In this document: in pieces, positions 60,325 through 64,000 of the stretch
Layout: each line of letters opens with the position of its first letter
Position numbering within the stretch: position 1 is the first letter of the stretch
Assembly: GCA_905221605.1 (NCBI GenBank)
Contig: CAJNDS010002195.1
Location: forward strand, 425,340 to 489,339
Source: Symbiodinium natans
Taxonomy: Eukaryota; Sar; Dinophyceae; Suessiales; Symbiodiniaceae
Length of the DNA: 64,000 nucleotides
Reading direction: 5' to 3'
The notes under the pieces: generated by a model
What the model saw: only the letters and a program-made list of their open reading frames with translations
Database searches by the model: none
What the model was told of the DNA's origin: nothing
Translations under genes and position numbers: made by a program

Positions 60325-60750
60325 ATGGAGAGAAAAAACTCAGGAAGACGCTCTGGACGACTCTTCGCTGCAACGAGCTCGATGCCCGCACAAGTCAGCA
60401 TGACACAGCTGCTCCTGGCAAGCATACGCAAAGTTTCCCTGAAAGCCGGAAGCTATTTGCAGGCAGATGCTGCTATGCATCTCCAGTGTGAAGTGTTGGA
60501 CCAGCGGGGCGTCCTGGCTACCAGTCCAGAAGGAAAGGCACTCAGATTTTCTTTGAAATACTTGCAACGTTGTGCTCAATTAAGCGATGTGGAGCTTTGT
60601 GTCCCGGAAGGACCTTGCCGAGAGTTCCAAGATGTTCTTGCCACTTTCATTGGCTACCGTCCAGAAGACCTTTGCGTGCAGGCATGCAGAGTCGGCATCT
60701 GCAGTTTAGGGATTACATGGAAAATCGCTAGCGATTTACCCAAATCGTGA
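60325..60750 (+). CDS. Exon-like ORF, unrecognised
   Basis: A 141-codon frame, best in its C-terminal two-thirds: LQADAAMHLQCEVLDQRGVL, KALRFSLKYLQRCAQLSDVE, then PEGPCREFQDVLATFIGYRP and EDLCVQACRVGICSLG. The upstream bases TTGCAGGTGCG could be a splice acceptor, so the real exon may start at about 60317. No family is recognised. The stop lies inside the CCAAATCG cluster region (60722-60750), where coding character fades. Confidence 0.4.
   Translation: MERKNSGRRSGRLFAATSSMPAQVSMTQLLLASIRKVSLKAGSYLQADAAMHLQCEVLDQRGVLATSPEGKALRFSLKYLQRCAQLSDVELCVPEGPCREFQDVLATFIGYRPEDLCVQACRVGICSLGITWKIASDLPKS
60722..60737. repeat. AAATCGCTAGCGATTT palindrome
   Basis: A perfect 16-bp palindrome. Related AAATCG and CGATTT words recur at 60742 and densely at 61670-61775, including a second AAATCGCTAGC. 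Confidence 0.85.
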
Positions 60751-61218
60751 GCGACTTGGAATGTGGTTGTGTAGGCTGAAGAGGACACGGGCTGCAAGGT
60801 TTCGTTTACTAGGTTTGGGTAAGTAGCAGCAAGGCTTTTTCCAGAGGCTTAAACAAGGTAACCCACCATGAAACGACCCGTGCGTTAACAGGGGTTGTTT
60901 TTGAGGTATTTTGGTAGTTTTTGCCGAGGGAAAACCACGATTTCGGCTTGAGATTGTTTTGGGGGAAGGGCTAACCTCGCGCACTTGGACAAGTTTGGGG
61001 GCCTTTTTTTCTTAAGTTTGTCACTGTGGAAAGTTTGTATTCTGTGTTTTTTGCGAGGCGAAAACCACGTTTTGGTGTGCGGGTCTGCTGGTCGTTCGCA
61101 AACACGTCTTCACGGTTTTCCGGATACAATGGCATTTTCTCAATAAGTGAAGTGTAGGAGTTTTCGGCTGCATCGTAGGTTGCGGCCGCGGTCTTGTTTG
61201 TTGCAGAATCAAGCAAAA
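60751..61218. other. No gene; repeated GCGAAAACCACG words
   Basis: The strings GTTTTTGCCGAGGGAAAACC (about 60917) and TTTTTTGCGAGGCGAAAACC (about 61048) are diverged copies of one element. The left flank of the 108-bp repeat begins here. Confidence 0.4.
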
Positions 61219-61480
61219 ACGCTGTAAATAGCAGTATTTGCGGCATGTTCGCAAAAGGCATGCATAGTTAGCGCGTTTAGTTGCGGAAACACCAAACATA
61301 CTCTTGCAATATATTTCTAGGCAAACACGCTGAACATTCCAGTGTTGTGGGCATGTTCGCAGAAGGTTCGGGACAGTGCGTCCTTTTCCAGAAACATCAA
61401 ACATCCTGGCGCAGCACGTTGTGCAGAGGAGCCAAAATGCTGTAAATATCGCTGATGTGGGCATGGTTACAGGAACGTGG
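61219..61480 (+). repeat. 108-110-bp tandem repeat, 2.4 copies
   Basis: Units start at 61219, 61327 and 61437 with A(C/T)GCTG(T/A)A, followed by GGCATGTTCGCA(A/G)AAGG and a GAAACA(C/T)CAAACAT block. The minus-strand translation repeats NLLRTCPQHWNVQRVCL and LLRTCRKYCYLQRFCL. Diverged at about 25-30 percent by eye. It is followed directly by a C17 run at 61492-61508. Confidence 0.75.
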
Positions 61481-61491
61481 TCGCAACCACA

Positions 61492-61508
61492 CCCCCCCCC
61501 CCCCCCCC
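61492..61508 (+). repeat. Poly-C run (C17)
   Basis: C homopolymer at the right edge of the 108-bp repeat. Compare poly-G runs at 44566, 55902 and 56501 and the C run at the end of the window. Confidence 0.95.
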
Positions 61509-61659
61509 TCCAGATCCGCGAAGAACCCCGAAGCACCAAGCAAAACCTGCGGTCAGTCGGCAGTGCGTAGGGAGGGAGCAGTGCTGTTTTGGAGGCCTTC
61601 CAAATCACGTACAGTCGCATCCCGCAGCGCCCACATATAAGCAACACGTAAGCAACTTA

Positions 61660-61780
61660 CACAGCGATTTGGATCTTCCGTTCGCGGCTCAAAACCAAAT
61701 CGTGCTATTTGTGATTTGGGCACCTTTCCACAAACGATTAGAAGGCGATTTGGGGTTGCGAGTCCAAATCGCTAGCTCTT
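61660..61780. repeat. CCAAATCG / CGATTTGG cluster
   Basis: Within 120 bp, AAATCG or CGATTT occurs about five times in both orientations (for example GCGATTTGGATC, CCAAATCGTGC, GGCGATTTGGGG, TCCAAATCGCTAGC). These can pair with each other as inverted repeats and match the palindrome at 60722. Confidence 0.65.
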
Positions 61781-62601
61781 TGCTATTCATTTGTGTTTTG
61801 GTCTTCCAAGGTTTAGGGCTTCGGGCCGCAGAGCTTACATAGGGAGAGCCACGAGTGCAATAAAGCCTGCATGGCTTGTTCTAAGGGCCATGCACGTGTT
61901 CAGGATAATCTCAATGCGATACTTGTAGTGATTATAATTGTAAGTGGCAACAAGTCCGAGACAGTGCCATGCACGAGCATTGAGTCTGGGCTTGTCCAGG
62001 CGATGGGATGTGTCCGTCCTGACACAGACGTGATTGTGCTGAAGGCAGACGGGCACGGACACTGCGAGCAATGCTGCAAGCGGAGCACTGAAGGCAGATG
62101 GTCAGCAGAAGTGCGATGTCAGGCAGAAATCTGCCCGGCGAATACCTCCATTCGGGAATTCCGCGCCATGCAACAGAGGTTGACGCTCGGAGGCTTTTAG
62201 GCTTGAAGGCAGGCATGGGTTCAAGGCCAGAATGCGACTTTCAAGATCAAGGCATTTAATCAAGACTGCAGAGAGCTCGAGAGAGTTCTTCCACAAGTTC
62301 CTCGCCAATGGTCACGTGCTCAGCTACGTTAATGCGAGAGCAGGTTCAGGAGAATGGAATCCACACCTTGCATGGTGTGAGGCGATATTCATGTGAGCAC
62401 CCTCTGCTGCGTCGATAACCAGGGTGGACCATCGTCGACTGCGCTGCTGGGCCAAATAGGTCAACTTCAGAAGCAAGCCTCCTGTGATGCAGTGATTGTT
62501 GTCTGTTTTGCAGGTTAGCAGGCTGCTGGAGCTATTTTCATCTCCCTGCCCGCATGGCCACTCGCTCGTGGTTAGTAATCAAGCGACCGTCGTATGGAAA
62601 A
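61781..62601. other. No supported gene
   Basis: A 109-codon plus frame (61871-62200) and overlapping minus frames lack motifs. Confidence 0.4.
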
Positions 62602-63033
62602 TCAGATCGTAAGGACGTCTTGCAGCTCGCAGATGTCGTTGACAGCTTGCCCTCGGAACCTAAGCTGCTCTTGCGGATAGGCTTGCCTTGCTAGATGCAG
62701 GGGTCTGCTCACAGCGATCGGATCTTCGAGCCATTTTCGTTTTCGCAAGGTGGTTAAATTCGGGAGAGTTCTATGTACAGATACCTTCTGCATCTGCGGA
62801 TGTCTGATCGGACTGATAGGAGTAAGCTCCCCACCCAAAAATCGAGTGACACTAAAATGAATCCCCAACGGAGGACCGGGTCCGAGAAGTTCTGAGCCAG
62901 CTCTCAGTGCTGGGGCTACTGGAACAAGTGCAGGCACGCCTTCAGCCTTCAGCTTGGTACACTGGCAAAGCACCAGCAGAGCTTGGGCTACACTGCGGCT
63001 AAGTTGCGTAGTTACATTTGGACACCAAAGCAC
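62602..63033 (-). CDS. Exon-like ORF, unrecognised
   Basis: A 143-codon minus frame with moderate protein character: SVAQALLVLCQCTKLKAEGV, LRKRKWLEDPIAVSRPLHLA and QLRFRGQAVNDICELQDVLT. No motif is recognised, and the start near 63033 is not an ATG, so it is more likely an exon or chance. Plus frames over the same bases are poor. Confidence 0.3.
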   Translation of the reverse strand: MLWCPNVTTQLSRSVAQALLVLCQCTKLKAEGVPALVPVAPALRAGSELLGPGPPLGIHFSVTRFLGGELTPISPIRHPQMQKVSVHRTLPNLTTLRKRKWLEDPIAVSRPLHLARQAYPQEQLRFRGQAVNDICELQDVLTI

Positions 63034-63736
63034 ATAAGTTGATTCTCCAGGACGAAAGGACGAGCTGTTGCTTTGAAGGCCTTTAACAGTTTAACAATTT
63101 AACCCTCAACAAATACCTAACGCAGTACCTTTCCTTAGAGCTCTTTAATGCTCTTTACTTGGCTGTCAAAGAGAGCTGGAAGATGTCAAGAAGGGAAAGC
63201 GAAACCTTGACATCGGTAGTGCGGGAGCCACGAAACTGCGAGCTTGTGGGATCCACAGCATTCCGCAGGTCCTGGCTTGCAGCGATGAGGTGCTTCGGGG
63301 TGCATCTGGCACTCAGAGACTTCGCTTCAACCTCCGCCCCCGACTGGAGGCGTGCCGATTTTGTGTTCAAAGGGTCGGGCGCAGAATGCATGCGTAACCT
63401 ACAGTGCCCACGCTCGCACCCGCATCAGGAGCATCAGCTGGGTTGGTTTGTGAGCCCTAGAAACATCCGAAACACGCGTTTTGCCTTCGAAAACCTCCAA
63501 AAACGCTGTGAACACGTGTTTTTTTGACTGGGAAGCCTTTTGGGACCCAGGAAAGGGAGTAGGAGTTCTAACCATGAAAAAAATGTTTTTGCAATGACAA
63601 GGGTTTCTTTAACAATGATAGTGATTCTTCGGGTTTGCACGCTTGAGCTTCAATTCAGTCCCGGTTAAGTGATTCCTTGTTGTGGTTAAAACCAATCGGC
63701 CTTTATTGTGGTTACGACCCGCCTCCCCCTTTTTTG
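63034..63736. other. No supported gene
   Basis: A 122-codon plus frame (63159-63527, containing ESWKMSRRESETLTSVVREP) is open without motifs. Around 63470-63520 are GAAACACGCGTTTT-like words resembling those at 60917 and 61048. Confidence 0.35.
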
Positions 63737-63815
63737 GGGGGTTTAGGGTTTAGTTAGGGTTTCGGGTTTAGGGTTTGGGGTTTAGGGTTTGGGGTGTAGG
63801 GTTTGGGTTGAGGGG
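63737..63815 (+). repeat. Degenerate interstitial telomeric repeat
   Basis: About ten TTTAGGG-type units with GTTTGGGG and GTTTCGGG variants, the same orientation as the array at 4100-4436. Confidence 0.85.
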
Positions 63816-63825
63816 GTTTCCGAAA

Positions 63826-64000
63826 ATAAAGGTACCCCTTTTGAGGGGGCCGCCTCAGGGGACTCTATACTATTTGGGTACAAAAGGGTACCCCTAATCT
63901 TGGAAATACCCATTCGTCCTTTCTTGTATACGTATGGGGTTTCTACCGCAAAACATATTCATATATATTTATATATATGTGGTCACCCCCCCCCCCCCCC
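63826..64000 (+). repeat. GGTACC pair, TA-rich patch and terminal poly-C
   Basis: AAAGGTACCCCTTTT (about 63829) and AAAAGGGTACCCCTA (about 63883) are related words about 55 bp apart. A TATATATTTATATATATG patch follows, then at least 15 C that run off the window end. Confidence 0.7.

Overview
The window looks like nuclear DNA from a dinoflagellate, most likely a Symbiodiniaceae-type genome. Supporting signs are TTTAGGG-type telomeric repeats lying inside the sequence, a low density of host genes, large decayed retroelements with dinoflagellate-style modules, many tandem and inverted repeats, and long G or C homopolymers. No rRNA, tRNA, CRISPR array or bacterial operon is visible. One assembly gap of 100 N lies at 28168-28267. 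Most long open frames are GC-driven shadows or satellite translations and were left out.

Layout. 1-5.4 kb: no gene; microsatellites, a pyrimidine tract and about 340 bp of interstitial telomeric repeat. 5.5-7.8 kb: a broken minus-strand gene with a KptA/ADP-ribosyltransferase-like domain. 8.3-16.7 kb: a long non-LTR retrotransposon (LINE) on the minus strand, with ORF1 (RRM-like and Cys-rich C terminus), a TGATG stop/start junction, then ORF2 in the unusual order endonuclease, RNase H, reverse transcriptase, interrupted by at least three frame breaks. 17-28 kb: relics, including a dinoflagellate polyprotein fragment, an ABC-transporter ATPase fragment inside repeats, a 260-bp inverted repeat pair and unrecognised gene fragments.

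28.5-33.8 kb: a Ty1/Copia-type element on the plus strand. It has a Gag-like region with a U1-like zinc finger, a linker, RT (YVDD) and RNase H, and no recognisable protease or integrase. It carries a C-terminal extension with PC and IEWP motifs that recall cytosine methyltransferase motifs IV and VI. 34-36.5 kb: a possible host or LTR-associated region with three hairpins that share a 16-nt splice-donor-like loop but have unrelated stems, plus a related fourth. 37-40.2 kb: a satellite of about 32 units of 100 bp. 42.1-49.0 kb: a 3.25-kb segment duplicated head to tail. 53.3-56.9 kb: two more local duplications, one a triplicated coiled-coil exon next to poly-G. 57-64 kb: a few host-like exons, a 108-bp tandem repeat, CCAAATCG clusters and degenerate telomeric repeat near the end.

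How it fits together. The two retroelements are the only multi-gene systems. Both are broken by frame changes and are probably inactive copies; ORF1/Gag would package RNA and ORF2/Pol would copy it. The observations most worth checking are the conserved-loop hairpins, the methyltransferase-like Copia extension and the EN-RNH-RT domain order. All family calls come from reading motifs by eye; no database search was run.
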